The position numbers and the translations under genes were made by a program. Positions 17,166 to 27,499 of a stretch of DNA of 32,416 bases are shown piece after piece. The stretch is from Streptomyces sp. 150FB (GTDB taxonomy: Bacteria > Actinomycetota > Actinomycetes > Streptomycetales > Streptomycetaceae). The DNA is taken from the NCBI RefSeq assembly GCF_000818195.1, contig NZ_JTHL01000001.1:950029-982444 (forward strand), read 5' to 3'. The notes under the pieces were generated by a model, which worked only from the letters and a program-made list of their open reading frames with translations, searched no databases and was not told the DNA's origin. Numbering within the stretch: the stretch's first letter is position 1; each line of letters opens with the position of its first letter.

Positions 17166-17927
17166 TCAGAGCCGGCCCGCCTCGACGATCCGGTGCAGGA
17201 ACTGACGCGTACGCTCCTCGGCCGGTTCGCCGAAGATCCGCCCGGGGGTGCCGCGCTCCAGCACCACACCGTCGTCCAGGAAGCACACCTGGTCGGCGAC
17301 CTCTCTGGCGAACCCCATCTCGTGGGTGGCGAGCACCATCGTCATCCCCTCGCCCTTGAGGTCGCGTACGACCGAGAGCACTTCGCCGACGAGTTCCGGG
17401 TCGAGCGCCGCCGTGATCTCGTCGAGGAGCAGCAGTTTGGGGCGCACGGCGAGCGCGCGCACGATCGCGGCCCGCTGCTGCTGGCCGCCGCTGAGCCTGT
17501 CCGGGTACTCCCCCGCCTTGTCGCCGAGCCCGAGGCGCTCCAGCAGTTCCCTGGCCGCCTCCTCCGCCTCGGCGCGCGGGACGCGCAGGACGCGGCGCGG
17601 TGCCAGCGTGATGTTGTCGAGGACCGTCATGTGCGGAAAGAGGTTGTAGGCCTGGAAGACCACGCCGATCCGGCGGCGTACGGCGTCGTGGTCCGCCCTC
17701 GGGTCCGTGATCTCCTCGCCGTCGAGGAAGATCGCCCCGTCGTCGATCTCCTCCAGCAGATTCGCACACCGCAACAGGGTCGATTTGCCCGAACCGGAGG
17801 CTCCGATCAGCGCGGTCACGGTGTGCGGCGCCACGTCGATGGAGACGTCGCGCAGGACCACCTTGCCCCGGCCGAAGGTCTTGCGTACGGAGTCCAGGCG
17901 CAGCAGAGGGGTGTCGGCGGCGGTCAT
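17166..17927 (-). CDS. amino-acid ABC transporter ATP-binding protein (GluA/GlnQ type)
   Basis: 253 residues. Walker A GASGSGKST (about 42-50), Q-loop VVFQAYNLFPHMTV, signature LSGGQQQR, Walker B LLLLDEITAALDPE (Ile replaces the more usual Pro after DE) and the switch His in LATHEMGFAREV. The FPHMTVLDN and THEMGFAREVAD segments are characteristic of polar amino-acid importers. It powers the permease encoded just upstream; its ATG overlaps the permease stop as ATGA. Last gene of a three-gene operon. Confidence 0.95.
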   Translation of the reverse strand: MTAADTPLLRLDSVRKTFGRGKVVLRDVSIDVAPHTVTALIGASGSGKSTLLRCANLLEEIDDGAIFLDGEEITDPRADHDAVRRRIGVVFQAYNLFPHMTVLDNITLAPRRVLRVPRAEAEEAARELLERLGLGDKAGEYPDRLSGGQQQRAAIVRALAVRPKLLLLDEITAALDPELVGEVLSVVRDLKGEGMTMVLATHEMGFAREVADQVCFLDDGVVLERGTPGRIFGEPAEERTRQFLHRIVEAGRL

Positions 17928-18856
17928 ACGGTCCCTCCCTGGGCGCGCCGGCCGTCCATACGGGCCGTGAGCCAGTCGGTGAAGCGGGTCATGGGGATGG
18001 TGACGGCGACGAAGATGAGGCCGGCGATCACGTACGGCGTGTAGTTGAAGTCCTTCCCGGCGATGATCTGCGCGGCGGCGACGGCGTCGATGGCGCCGCC
18101 GATCGAGACGAGCCCGGTGTCCTTCTGGAGCGAGACGAGGTCGTTGAGCAGCGGCGGCACCACACGCCGGATCGCCTGCGGCAGCACCACGTAGCGCAGT
18201 GTCTTGGCCCTGGAGAGGCCCAGCGAGCGGGCGGCGGCGCGCTGCGAGGGGTGTACGGACTCGATGCCGGCGCGGAACACCTCGGCGACGTAGGCGGAGT
18301 AGGTCAGCACGAGGGCGAATCCGCCGAGCGCCACCGGGTTGGTGGTGACGCCCTGGAGCCGGAGCGCGGGGATGCCGAAGACCGAGATCAACAGGCAGAT
18401 GATCAGGGGCAGTCCGCGGAAGAAGTCGGTGTAGGCGACGGCCAGCGCGCGCAGCGGGAAGAAGACCGGGCCGCGCAGGGTGCGGGCGATCGCGATCAGC
18501 AGTCCGAGGGCGAGGACGCAGACTCCGCAGATCACGAGCAGTTCGAGGTTGAGAAGCAGCCCCTTGAGCACGTCGGGCAGCGCGATGCGCGCGTACTTGG
18601 CGCTGAAGAAGGTCTCGCGGGTGCGCTGCCAGCCGGGTGAGCCCGTGATGACGAGGTAGAGGATCACGGCGGTCACGACGGTGGAGAGCGCGGCCACACC
18701 GGTGGCGCGGCGCGCGCGGGCGCGTTTGTGGCGCTCGCGCTCCAGGCGGCGCGGCGACGGCTCGTAGCCGTCGCCGCGGTCGCTCGCGTTGTCCGTACCG
18801 CCTCCGCCGTCCTTCTTGTTTTTGTCGTTCTTGTCGCGGAGGGCCTCTGTGGTCAC
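17924..18856 (-). CDS. amino-acid ABC transporter permease
   Basis: 310 residues from GTG 18856, which overlaps the stop of the binding-protein gene as GTGA; a longer frame exists but this coupling makes the start convincing. Residues 1-55 are unusual for the family: a hydrophilic cytosolic extension rich in Lys, Asp, Gly and Arg (DKNDKNKKDGGGG..., RRLERERHKRARARR). The membrane part has a segment at about 55-75, then the His/Glu/Gln-type permease domain with YTDFFRGLPLIICLL, YSAYVAEVFRAGIESVHPSQ and the EAA loop AARSLGLSRAKTLRYVVLPQAIRR. As only one permease gene is present, it probably works as a homodimer. Confidence 0.93.
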   Translation of the reverse strand: MTTEALRDKNDKNKKDGGGGTDNASDRGDGYEPSPRRLERERHKRARARRATGVAALSTVVTAVILYLVITGSPGWQRTRETFFSAKYARIALPDVLKGLLLNLELLVICGVCVLALGLLIAIARTLRGPVFFPLRALAVAYTDFFRGLPLIICLLISVFGIPALRLQGVTTNPVALGGFALVLTYSAYVAEVFRAGIESVHPSQRAAARSLGLSRAKTLRYVVLPQAIRRVVPPLLNDLVSLQKDTGLVSIGGAIDAVAAAQIIAGKDFNYTPYVIAGLIFVAVTIPMTRFTDWLTARMDGRRAQGGTV

Positions 18857-19731
18857 TTGAGCACCGGAGCGTTCACAGCCTCGGAGAGCCACTTCTTCTC
18901 GATGGCCGCGAGGGTGCCGTCCTCGCGGAGGCCGTCGACGGCGCGCGTCACACAGGAGGTGAGCTTGCTGCCCTTGTCGAGGACGAGTCCGAACTGCTCT
19001 GCCGTGCCTGCTGAGTTCTTGAACTGGCCGACGACCTTCGCGTCGGGCACCTCGGACGAGGTGATGTAGAAGCCGGTGGGCAGGTCGACGACGATGGCGT
19101 CGACCTGGCCGTTGCGCAGCGCCGACTTGGCGAAGTCGTTCTTCTGGAAGACCGCGGGCTGCTGCTTCGGCTTGATGATGTCGTTGATGGTGTCGAGGCT
19201 GGTGGTGGAGACCTGCGCGCCGAGCTTGGCGCCCTTCAGGTCGGCGATCGACGTGGCGTTCGCGTACGGGGAGTTCTTCAGTGCGATCACGGCCTGGCGG
19301 ACGTCGTAGTAACCGGAGGAGAAGTCGGCGGCCTGCTTGCGCTCGGCGCTGATGGAGATCTGGTTGATGTCGAAGTCGAATTTCTTTTCACCGGGAGCGA
19401 AGGAGCTGTTGAACGGGACGGTCTGCCAGACGACCTGGTCCTTGGCGTAGCCGAGGGACGTGGCGACGGCGTACGCGACGGCCGACTCGAATCCCTTGCC
19501 GCTGGCCGGGTCGTCATCGACGAACCAGGGCGCGTAGGCGGGTTTGTCGGTGCCGACCGTCAACTGCCCTTTGACCGTGGTGGCCAGCTTCCCCTTGGCG
19601 CAGGCGGCAGCCGACGCGGGGCCTGCCGCCTTGTCCGTGGGCTCGGGCGTCGCCTGTGGCGCGCAGCCCGCCACCGCGACGGCGGCTGCGGCGAAAAGGA
19701 CAGGGACGTATCTTCGGGGGCTGATGTGCAT
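18853..19731 (-). CDS. amino-acid ABC transporter substrate-binding lipoprotein
   Basis: 292 residues. Signal peptide with Arg-Arg near the start and lipobox AVAGC; Cys23 would be lipidated. The mature protein has the type II periplasmic-binding fold for polar amino acids: LTVGTDKPAYAPWFVDDDPASG (PAYAPW instead of FPPF/Y), GFESAVAYAVATSLGY, FDFDINQISISAERKQAADFSSGYYDV, and LGAQVSTTSLDTIND. Glutamate/glutamine-like ligands are typical, but the ligand cannot be fixed from sequence. First gene of the operon, coupled to the permease by GTGA. No Shine-Dalgarno is visible before its ATG (see the promoter at 19741-19767). Confidence 0.93.
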   Translation of the reverse strand: MHISPRRYVPVLFAAAAVAVAGCAPQATPEPTDKAAGPASAAACAKGKLATTVKGQLTVGTDKPAYAPWFVDDDPASGKGFESAVAYAVATSLGYAKDQVVWQTVPFNSSFAPGEKKFDFDINQISISAERKQAADFSSGYYDVRQAVIALKNSPYANATSIADLKGAKLGAQVSTTSLDTINDIIKPKQQPAVFQKNDFAKSALRNGQVDAIVVDLPTGFYITSSEVPDAKVVGQFKNSAGTAEQFGLVLDKGSKLTSCVTRAVDGLREDGTLAAIEKKWLSEAVNAPVLK

Positions 19732-19740
19732 GGCGGGAGA

Positions 19741-19767
19741 ATTACATTGTCCGGGGTCGTCTGTCGA
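19741..19767 (-). promoter_or_regulatory. candidate promoter giving a leaderless transporter mRNA
   Basis: Minus strand: TCGACA (19767-19762) and TGTAAT (19746-19741, five of six consensus bases), with a rather short spacer of 15. Transcription would begin about 7 bases after the -10, that is within a few bases of the ATG at 19731, and the intervening TCTCCCGCC has no ribosome binding site. Confidence 0.42.
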
Positions 19768-19833
19768 GATGAGCGGATTGCGATCCGGTGAAATCCGGAT
19801 CCCCCGATTCCGACCCCGCCCGTCCGCCCGGGA

Positions 19834-21875
<2,042 letters not shown>

Positions 21876-21879
<4 letters not shown>

Positions 21880-22796
21880 GAGCGGGCCTTTCCTGAGGTC
21901 GGGTCGAACGCGTCACGCAGCGCGTCCCCGATGAGATTGACAGCGAGCACGAACACCACGAGCAGCCCGGCGGCGAAGAAGAACATCCACGGGTAGGTCA
22001 CGGCCGCACTCGTGCCGTCGGCGATGAGGGTGCCGAGGGAGACGTCGGGCGACTGGACTCCGAAGCCGAAGTAGGACAGGGCGGTCTCGCTCATCACGGC
22101 GCCGCCGACCGCGATGGTCGCGTCGATGATCAGGAAGGAGGCGACGTTCGGCAGGATGTGCCGGAGGATGATCCGGACCGGCCGCACCCCCATGTACCGG
22201 GCGGCGCGCACGAATTCACGCTCGCGCAGCGAGAGGGTCATGGAGCGGATCACCCGCGAGGTGATCATCCAGGCGAAGAGCGCGAGCAGGCCGACAAAGC
22301 CGAGCCATCCCTCGCCCTTCAGCCGTGGCGCGAGGATGGCGATGATCAGGAAGCTGGGGAAGACCAGCAGCAGGTCGACGAGGAACATCAGTCCCCGGTC
22401 GGCCCAGCCGCCGAAGTAGCCGGCGCACGCGCCGACGACGGCGGCGACCGCGGTGGCGCCCAGCCCGACCAGCAGCCCGATCAGCAGCGACTTCTGGAGG
22501 CCGCGCACGGTCTGCGCGAAGACGTCCTGGCCGATGCGGTTGGTGCCGAACCAGTGGTCGGCCGAGGGGGCGGAGCGCAGTTCGGTGTAGTCGATGTCGG
22601 AGTAGTTCCAGTGGGTGAAGTACGGGCCGGCGAAGGCGAGTACGAAGAGCAGGACCACCACCGTCACCCCGGCGAGGGCGGTCTTCCTGGCGAGGAAGCG
22701 GCGGAGCACCACCCCGGCGCGTCCGGGCAGGGCACTGGCGTTCTCCGGCTGGTCGACGGTGGCATCTGCCGCCGCCGCGACGGTCTGGACGGTCAT
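21876..22796 (-). CDS. peptide ABC transporter permease (DppC type)
   Basis: 306 residues; ATG 22796 with GAGGAAG upstream. An N-terminal hydrophilic stretch, first transmembrane helix VTVVVLLFVLAFAGPYF (about 44-60), the OppC/DppC N-terminal signature around DHWFGTNRIGQDVFAQ, then the five-helix permease domain with the EAA loop VRAARYMGVRPVRIILRHILPN (about 199-220). Together with DppB it forms the membrane channel. 65 bases separate it from dppB, filled by degenerate repeats; the next gene overlaps it. Confidence 0.94.
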
Positions 22797-22812
22797 GGCG
22801 TCTGAACTTCCT

Positions 22813-22882
22813 CTTCAGGTACGGACACACCCGGGCCCTTCAGGCAGGGACACTCGGGCCTTCAGGTGCGGACGCGCGGGTC
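22813..22882. repeat. three degenerate tandem copies of the dppB 3' end
   Basis: CTTCAGG-initiated units begin at 22813, 22838 and 22860 (spacing 25 and 22). Each continues G-rich with GGACAC/GGACGC and then CGGG. The last copy is the coding end and stop codon of dppB (…RVRT stop); the other two lie downstream of the stop on the minus strand and read like decayed copies of the same stretch. Confidence 0.68.
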
Positions 22883-23842
22883 GAGGGCGGCGTGCAGGAT
22901 GTCCGCCAGGAAACCGGAGAGCAGGACGACGAAGGCCGCGAACGTGGAGACGGCGACGACGGAGTTGACGTCGTTCTTCCCGATGGAGTCGACGAGCCAC
23001 TCCCCCATGCCGTGCCAGCCGAAGATGATCTCGGTGAAGGTGGCCCCGGTGAACAGGGCGAGGAAGCCGTACGAGAAGTACGTCGACATCGGGATGAGCG
23101 CGGTGCGCAGCCCGTGTTTCAGCAGCGTGGTGCGGCGGCTCAGGCCCTTGGCGCGCGCGGTGCGCAGGTAGTCGGCGCCGAGCACGTCCAGCATGGTGTT
23201 GCGCTGGTAGCGGCTGTAGGCCGCCGCTGTGACCAGCCCTATGGAGAGGGTCGGCAGCAGGAGGTGCACCCCGCGGTCGCGCAGTACGGCGAGCAACCCG
23301 CCCTGGAGGTCGGGGTCCTTCTCCCCGGTGAACTGGATCAGATCCGTGCCCAGGACCGAATTCAGCTTGATCGCACCGATCTTGAGCAGCACGGCGAGCA
23401 GGAAGGTCGGGGTGGACAGCAGCAGGAAGGAGATCAACGTCACGGTGCGGTCGGAGAGCCGGTAGTGGCGTACGGCGGTCCAGGCGCCGGCGAGGATGCC
23501 GAAGGCCGTGCCGAGCACCGTACCGACCAGCAGCAGTCGCAGACTGACGCCGAGTCGGCGGCCGAACTCGGCGGCCACGGACGTGTCGTCGATGGTGCGG
23601 CCGAAGTCGCCGTGCACCGCGCCGGCGAACCAGTGCCAGAGCCGTTCGGGCAGCGGGGTCTCGTCGTTGAGGCCGAGCGCGGTGAGGTGGGCGTTCACAT
23701 CGGCCAGTGGCGGCGGTGGTTTGCGGCCGGCGAAGTAGGCGCGCGGGTCGAGCGCGGTGGAGGCGAGGAGGTACGAGAGACACACGGCGACCACCAGCAG
23801 CACCGCGTAGTAGCCAAGTCTCTTGGCCAGATAGGCCGTCAC
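22862..23842 (-). CDS. peptide ABC transporter permease (DppB type)
   Basis: 326 residues from GTG 23842, with GAGAGGA upstream. First transmembrane helix LGYYAVLLVVAVCLSYLLAS (about 9-28), an extracytoplasmic region with a Pro-rich loop (FAGRKPPPPLADVN) and FGRTIDDTSVAAEFGRRL, then the permease domain: LLLVGTVLGTAFGILAGAW, SFLLLSTPTFLLAVLL, and the EAA loop ADYLRTARAKGLSRRTTLLKHGLRTA. First gene of the minus-strand dppB-dppC-dppDF operon, divergent from the binding-protein gene. Confidence 0.94.
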   Translation of the reverse strand: MTAYLAKRLGYYAVLLVVAVCLSYLLASTALDPRAYFAGRKPPPPLADVNAHLTALGLNDETPLPERLWHWFAGAVHGDFGRTIDDTSVAAEFGRRLGVSLRLLLVGTVLGTAFGILAGAWTAVRHYRLSDRTVTLISFLLLSTPTFLLAVLLKIGAIKLNSVLGTDLIQFTGEKDPDLQGGLLAVLRDRGVHLLLPTLSIGLVTAAAYSRYQRNTMLDVLGADYLRTARAKGLSRRTTLLKHGLRTALIPMSTYFSYGFLALFTGATFTEIIFGWHGMGEWLVDSIGKNDVNSVVAVSTFAAFVVLLSGFLADILHAALDPRVRT

Positions 23843-24028
23843 GTGTGGTTCCTCTCACCAGGGCCCCGCATGGATCTTCGTCGCAGAACGTTACTCTTCC
23901 GTGAAAGGCACATGTCAGTCGCCCGAAACCGCTTACAGCCGGGTGAACGGCGGCCTTTCGCCTCGATCGCGGTGCTATACATCTACCGCATCGGCCGTCA
24001 CGACCCCGCACGCACCGGAGGAACACCT

Positions 24029-25720
24029 ATGCCAAGACCCTTGAGGTCCACCGCCGTAGCCGTCGTCACCGTCTCGGCCGCTCTGGTACTGGCGAGCTGT
24101 AGTTCCTCCGGCGACTCCGACGGAGCGGCGAAGAAGGGCAAGGCCCCGGCAGCCGACGCGCAGGGCCTGAATCCGCAGCCGGCTTCCAACGTCCGTCAGG
24201 GCGGGTCGCTGAAGCTGTCGGTCCAGCAGTGGATCAGCCAGTACAACTCGTACCAGGTGGACGGCAAGAACGGTGACGCCCAGGCGATCCTGGAGGAGTT
24301 CGAGCCCGTACTGATGCCCAGGGACGCGCAGGGTGTCGCCCACCCGGACCCGGACTACCTGGTGTCGGCGGCGGTCACCTCGACCTCCCCGCAGGTGGTG
24401 ACGTACAAGCTGAACCCCAAGGCCAAGTGGTCCGACGGAAAGCCGCTCAGCTACCGCGACTTCGCGGCGATCTGGAAGGCGCTGCGAGGCACCGACGACC
24501 GGTACCTGGTCGCCGACAGCAGCGGCTACAACCAGATATCGGGTGTGACGCGCGGGGCGAACGACCAGGAGGTGAAGGTCACCTTCGACAAGACGTACGC
24601 GGACTGGCAGGCCCTGTTCCGTCCGCTGCTGCCTGCCGACCAGATGGACACCCCGGACAAGTTCAACAAGGGCTGGTCCGAGAAGATCCCGGTGACGGCG
24701 GGCCCCTGGAAGCTCAAGGCCCTCGACAAGACGGCCCAGACGGTCACCACGGTCCCCGATCCCGCCTGGTGGGGCACGAAGCCCAAGCTGGATTCCATCA
24801 CATGGCGCGCGATGGCCATCCCGGCGCAGACCGAGGCGTATCTCAACAAGGAGATCGACTACACCCCGGCGATCCTGCCCGAGGACTACAAGCGGCTGGT
24901 CAAGGCGCCCGGCACGGAGATCAGGACCGGGGCCCGCTGGGACGAGGTGCACATCACCCTCGGCAACCACGGTCTTCTGAAGGATCTCAAACTGCGTCAG
25001 GCGGTGGACCTGGCGGTCGACCGCAAGGGCATCATCGCGGCGTTCTCCAAGGACTTGAACGTCCCGGTGCCGCCGCTGGACAACCACTTCTTCATGCCCA
25101 ACCAGAAGGGCTATCAGGCGAACGCGGGCAAGTGGGGGACGTACGACCTCGAAGGCGCCAAGAAGCTGCTGACCGAGGCGGGCTGGAAGGACAACGGCGC
25201 CGGCAAGCCCCGCACCAAGGACGGCAAGCCGCTCGCCCTCCAGTACCTGATCAGTGCGGGTTCCTCCACGTCGTCGGTCGACCAGGCGCAGATCGTCCAG
25301 CAGCAGTTGGGCCAGGCCGGGATCAAGGTCACGATCCAGAAGGTCGCCGAGAGCGACTTCTTCGACAAGTTCATCAACCGCGGGAACTTCGACCTGACCA
25401 GCTTCCGCAATGTCGACGAGATCTTCCGCTCCCTGTTGTTCCCGGTCTTCCAGCAGACCAAGGGCAGCCAGCTCTACCAGAACTTCGGGGGCATCGGCAG
25501 TCCCGAGATCGACAAGCTGATGACGCAGGCGGGCCAGAGCACCGACCCCGACACGTCGAACGCCCTCTACAACCAGGCCGACAAGCTGATCTGGGCCGAG
25601 GGCCACTCCATCGAGCTGTACCAGCGTCCGCAGATCCAGGCGGTGCGCGAGGGACTCGCCAACTTCGGGCCTCCGGGACTCGGTGACTGGAACTTCGTGA
25701 AGATGGGCTGGCAGAAGTAG
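24029..25720 (+). CDS. peptide ABC transporter substrate-binding lipoprotein
   Basis: 563 residues from ATG 24029, with GGAGGA (24017-24022) 6 bases upstream; the frame is open far upstream but there is antisense to dppB. Signal peptide with lipobox LASC, Cys24 lipidated, followed by a Ser/Gly/Asp linker. The SBP_bac_5 (DppA/OppA) fold follows: VVTYKLNPKAKWSDGKPLSYRDFAAIWKAL, YNQISGV, LKLRQAVDLAVDRKGIIAAF and the Trp-rich end. It captures oligopeptides or similar ligands for the permeases encoded on the other strand. A -10-like TATACA is at 23976-23981. It ends in a strong hairpin. Confidence 0.94.
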   Translation: MPRPLRSTAVAVVTVSAALVLASCSSSGDSDGAAKKGKAPAADAQGLNPQPASNVRQGGSLKLSVQQWISQYNSYQVDGKNGDAQAILEEFEPVLMPRDAQGVAHPDPDYLVSAAVTSTSPQVVTYKLNPKAKWSDGKPLSYRDFAAIWKALRGTDDRYLVADSSGYNQISGVTRGANDQEVKVTFDKTYADWQALFRPLLPADQMDTPDKFNKGWSEKIPVTAGPWKLKALDKTAQTVTTVPDPAWWGTKPKLDSITWRAMAIPAQTEAYLNKEIDYTPAILPEDYKRLVKAPGTEIRTGARWDEVHITLGNHGLLKDLKLRQAVDLAVDRKGIIAAFSKDLNVPVPPLDNHFFMPNQKGYQANAGKWGTYDLEGAKKLLTEAGWKDNGAGKPRTKDGKPLALQYLISAGSSTSSVDQAQIVQQQLGQAGIKVTIQKVAESDFFDKFINRGNFDLTSFRNVDEIFRSLLFPVFQQTKGSQLYQNFGGIGSPEIDKLMTQAGQSTDPDTSNALYNQADKLIWAEGHSIELYQRPQIQAVREGLANFGPPGLGDWNFVKMGWQK

Positions 25721-25724
25721 CACT

Positions 25725-25758
25725 CGGGCGGCCCGGCCCCACCGGGCCGGGCCGCCCG
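25725..25758 (+). terminator. perfect 15-bp GC stem-loop after the peptide-binding lipoprotein gene
   Basis: Arms 25725-25739 and 25744-25758 are perfectly complementary with the tetraloop CACC, 4 bases after the stop. No T-run. It probably also serves the minus-strand oxidoreductase ending at 25811. Confidence 0.85.
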
Positions 25759-25810
25759 TCGCGGCGAGTGAGCCGAAGGGGCCTGAAGCGCCCCGGAGGC
25801 GAACCGAGCC

Positions 25811-26681
25811 CTACAGAACCAGATCGGCCAGCCGGTCGACCTCGTCGAGCCGTGCCACGGTCGGTGTGAACGTCACCTCGTTCATGCCGACCGCGGCGAA
25901 GTCGGCGACGACGGCCCGGATCTGCTCGGGGCTCCGGACGACTCCCTCGGCGATGGAAGCGCCGTGATCACCCGCGTAGGCGTAGTACTGCCGGATGTTG
26001 GCGTCCGACTCGGCCTCGAACCGGTCGCCGACGGAGAAGTAGGCGAGCCCCAGCATCCGCGGCTCCCCCTCCCGGCCCGCCTCGCGCCACGCGTCCAGGA
26101 TCTGACCGACGGTCGCCTCCGCGCGCCGGGGTCCGCCGCCCGCCGCGGTCCAGCCGGCGCCCCAGCGTGCGGTACGGCGTACGGAGCGGCTGGCCGTGGC
26201 CTCCGATGAGGATGGGCACCGGGTTTCCGGGCGGTGCGACGGCGCGCCGCTCGCCGGGGAAGTCACCGTCCTCTACGGGCTCGCCGCGCCAGGCCCGGTC
26301 CAGGTACTCCAACTGCCGGTCGAAGGCGGCGCCCCGGGTCGTGAAGTCGCGCTCGGACGCGCGGTAGTCGGACTCCCGCGCGCCGACGCCCAGGCCCAGG
26401 GTCAGCCGGTCCCCGCTGAGCTGCGCGACGGTGGCCGAGATCTTCGCCAGCACGGCGTCCGGGTAGGTGGGGCCGAGGACGGCGTTGGTCAGCAGACCGA
26501 TCGTCGAGGTGGCACCGCTCACGGCGGCCAGCGCCGTGAGCGAGTCGAACGACGGGTAGGGGACCCGGCCGATCGTGGAGACGAAGGCGAAGCCGCGCTC
26601 CTCGGCCCGCTTCGCCCAGTCGAGGATGAGCGGCCCGTTGGTGCCCTGCGTGGTGTTGGGGATGGCGATACCGATGCGCAT
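25811..26681 (-). pseudogene. LLM-class flavin-dependent oxidoreductase, frameshifted
   Basis: The reading frame starts at ATG 26681 (MRIGIAIPNTTQGTNG; GGACGGAG upstream) and runs in luciferase-like form (DWAKRAEERGFAFVSTIGR, TSTIGLLTNAVLGP, LSGDRLTLGLGVGARESDYRA, PVPILIGGHGQP) to about residue 165. Near 26185-26195 the homologous continuation RRTARWGAGWTAAGGGP, then LDAWREAGREGEPRMLGLAYFSVGD, moves to another frame and ends normally at 25811. The whole is 871 bases, one more than a multiple of three, so a single-base insertion explains it; corrected, the protein would be about 289 residues. Both halves keep good codon bias. It is either a recent inactivation or a sequencing error in CCGCTCC. 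Family members are monooxygenases or F420/FMN enzymes; the substrate is unknown. Confidence 0.8.
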
Positions 26682-26779
26682 GCCACTCCGTCCTTCCGTC
26701 GTCGTGCCGTCGCCGGCCGGCTGCTGTCCAGCCTCCGCCGGGTGGCCCTGCCCCGCATCAGGGAAGGCAAACGACACGG

Positions 26780-27388
26780 TCAGGTGATGAGACGGCGTAC
26801 GGCAGCCACCACGGCGGCCCGGTGCGCCTCGTGCGCCGCGGGCCCGTCCTGGTGACCGTCGAGGGTGATGGGCGCCGTGGAACTGGCGGGCACCCACGCG
26901 CTGGCCAGCGCCATCGTGAAGGCGAGCAGGTCCTCCGGCGAGAAGTCCTCGGGGACGGCTCCCCCGGCCTGCGCTTCGGCGATGTCGGCCGCCTTGCGGA
27001 CGAGGGAGGCGCGCATGCCGACGGGCTCATGGCCGCTGCCCTCGCGTTCGAGCCGGTGCCAGGTGGCCAGCCGGAGCTGATGCGGGTGCGCGATGAGAAA
27101 GTCGAAGAGTGCTCCGGCGTACCCCGGCAGATCACGGGGCGTGAAGGGCACGACGTCCATGACCTCGGCGACATGGTGGTCCATCACGGCGTCGAAGAGC
27201 CGGTCCTTGTTGCCGAAGTAGGTGTAGATCAGCGCCTTGTTGGCGTCGGCCGCCGCGCCGATCCGGTCCACCCTGGCGCCCGCGATGCCGTGGGCGGCGA
27301 ATTCGTCCGTCGCGGCCTTCAGCAGTCGCGCCTTGGTGGCTTCCGCGTCGCGGACCTTGGGGACCTTGGGGTCGGGTTGGGAGGACAT
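26780..27388 (-). CDS. TetR-family transcriptional regulator
   Basis: 202 residues from ATG 27388. Helix-turn-helix: EATKARLLKAATDEFAAHG, AGARVDRIGAAADANKALIY and TYFGNKDRLFDAVMDHHV (about 15-73). The rest is an all-helical ligand domain with HPHQLRLATWHRLEREGSG, resembling the TetR_C_17-type C-terminus. It lies between the frameshifted oxidoreductase (98 bases downstream, same strand) and the divergent aldehyde dehydrogenase, and matching boxes at 27405-27465 lie in the gap. It probably represses both directions. Confidence 0.93.
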   Translation of the reverse strand: MSSQPDPKVPKVRDAEATKARLLKAATDEFAAHGIAGARVDRIGAAADANKALIYTYFGNKDRLFDAVMDHHVAEVMDVVPFTPRDLPGYAGALFDFLIAHPHQLRLATWHRLEREGSGHEPVGMRASLVRKAADIAEAQAGGAVPEDFSPEDLLAFTMALASAWVPASSTAPITLDGHQDGPAAHEAHRAAVVAAVRRLIT

Positions 27389-27404
27389 GCTTCGAGAATA
27401 CTCT

Positions 27405-27465
27405 AACTAAACAGTCATTTGACAAGTGGGGTGGTGCGTTCTACGTTGCAAATAACCGTTTAGTT
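27405..27465. promoter_or_regulatory. two inverted operator boxes flanking the aldehyde dehydrogenase promoter
   Basis: AACTAAACAGTCATT at 27405-27419 and AATAACCGTTTAGTT at 27451-27465 are reverse complements at 13 of 15 positions. The second also contains its own near-palindrome TAACCGTTTA. Their centres are 46 bp apart. The left box abuts the -35 of the aldehyde dehydrogenase and begins 17 bases from the TetR start codon; the right box covers the predicted transcription start. Binding by the adjacent TetR is inferred. The boxes are A/T-rich against the background. Confidence 0.68.
27419..27447 (+). promoter_or_regulatory. sigma-70-type promoter of the aldehyde dehydrogenase
   Basis: Consensus -35 TTGACA (27419-27424), 17-base spacer, -10 TACGTT (27442-27447). 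Start of transcription expected near 27454, inside the right-hand operator box. The best promoter match in the window. Confidence 0.68.
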
Positions 27466-27499
27466 GTATGCGAGTCCGGCACCCGGAAGGTCAACAGGC

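Noticed and set aside
22892..24028. N-terminal extension of the peptide-binding protein
   Set aside because: Lies antisense to dppB; the lipoprotein signal peptide and ribosome binding site fix the start at 24029.
26185..26200. Programmed ribosomal frameshift in the LLM gene
   Set aside because: No slippery heptamer or downstream stem is evident; a one-base indel is the simpler account.
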